A stretch of 64,000 nt of DNA, from assembly GCA_029721435.1 (NCBI GenBank), contig CM056583.1, positions 88,427,620 to 88,491,619 on the forward strand, read 5' to 3'. Position numbers and translations under genes: made by a program. A model generated the notes under the pieces. The model ran no database searches, had not been told where the DNA came from, and saw nothing but the letters and a program-made list of their open reading frames with translations. The stretch is from Gymnothorax reevesii. Its lineage: Eukaryota; Chordata; Actinopteri; Anguilliformes; Muraenidae. This document shows, in pieces, positions 63,461-64,000 of the stretch (position 1 is its first letter; each line of letters starts with the position of its first letter).

Positions 63461-64000
63461 CTGCAGCACAGAACAGTACATTATTCCAAGCAGTGACATC
63501 ATTAACATCTGCCACATTATGACAAGATCATCTGAGCATCCGGCTTAGTCATACGCCCAGATCAAAATAATCAACATCGATATTTCTGCATGCAAAAATG
63601 ACACATTAAAATCTGACAGCCTGACCTCTCAGTCTCATGATTCTCAGAGACAAAATGTGAGACACTATAACCTGTGATCTTTTGAAACACTTGGTATTTC
63701 CAATGTGTAAAACATCCATGACAATTGAAAAATTAATCCTTTGTTGAATGTTTAATTCCACACTGTCCTGGTCCTTAAGGTCTACTGCCCTGTTGTTGTT
63801 CATTTCAACTATATTTTAGCACACCTGGTGCTAATTATTAGCATTTTTTGTTGGTGAAGGGAGTGTAGTAATTTACATTGGCTGAAGTGACAACCAGCAG
63901 GATGCAAAGCCACTAGGAGCACGGTTCAGTAGCCTAGTTAACTTGTTCTCTTAGTGCAATAATTGAAGTATGGGTAAAGCTCGAAGCTCTTACTGAAACA
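63461..64000. other. MAMDC2 intron sequence at window edge
   Basis: No further MAM exon or repeat recognised before the window ends. Confidence 0.4.

Overview
The window is vertebrate nuclear DNA, almost certainly from a ray-finned (teleost-like) fish. It holds exon/intron genes with GT-AG introns, Tc1/mariner, hAT, piggyBac-like and MuDR-like transposon remains, several tRNA-derived SINE families with RNA polymerase III B boxes, and many tandem arrays. No species is assigned. Bacterial features (operons, CRISPR) are absent.

Two genes are present, both on the minus strand. SMC5, a core ATPase of the SMC5/6 genome-stability complex, runs from its start codon at 43425 down to its stop at 3161. 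It was reassembled as 24 coding exons with matching phases at all 23 junctions, giving 1084 codons. It has Walker A, Q-loop, hinge, signature and Walker B motifs in order. Twenty-two introns have GT-AG ends and one (intron 21) has a GC-AG end. The last five coding exons of a MAM-domain gene, best called MAMDC2, lie at 54325-63460; the rest of that gene lies beyond position 64000. From what I know of the human map, MAMDC2 lies directly upstream of SMC5 in the same orientation, and the same order is seen here.

Layout: 1-3160 is a dead Tc1-like transposon, a degenerate tandem block and the SMC5 3' flank. 3161-43425 is SMC5, whose introns hold most of the repeats. 43426-43530 is the CpG-rich SMC5 promoter with an E2F-type site. 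43531-54290 is intergenic and holds SINEs, MITE-like inverted repeats, a solo LTR with a natural empty-site comparison, and a 178-bp near-perfect palindrome. 54325-63460 is the MAMDC2 3' end, with a hAT element that carries a nested Tc1-like element in its large intron.

The most striking pattern is that several unrelated tandem arrays include or abut splice junctions. The 52-bp array in SMC5 intron 21 (about 3.8 kb, roughly 70 units) repeats the 3' splice site of exon 22 plus the first 17 exon bases, so almost every unit offers a decoy acceptor followed by an in-frame stop. The same intron has the GC donor. Intron 16 (exon 17 acceptor), intron 18 (exon 18 donor end) and the MAMDC2 MAM exon at 57200-57459 show the same arrangement with different units. 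CT-rich and GT-rich simple repeats form the sequence just upstream of the exon 14 and exon 18 acceptors. I read this as recurrent expansion of tandem repeats from exon boundaries; that is inference and needs transcript and comparative data.
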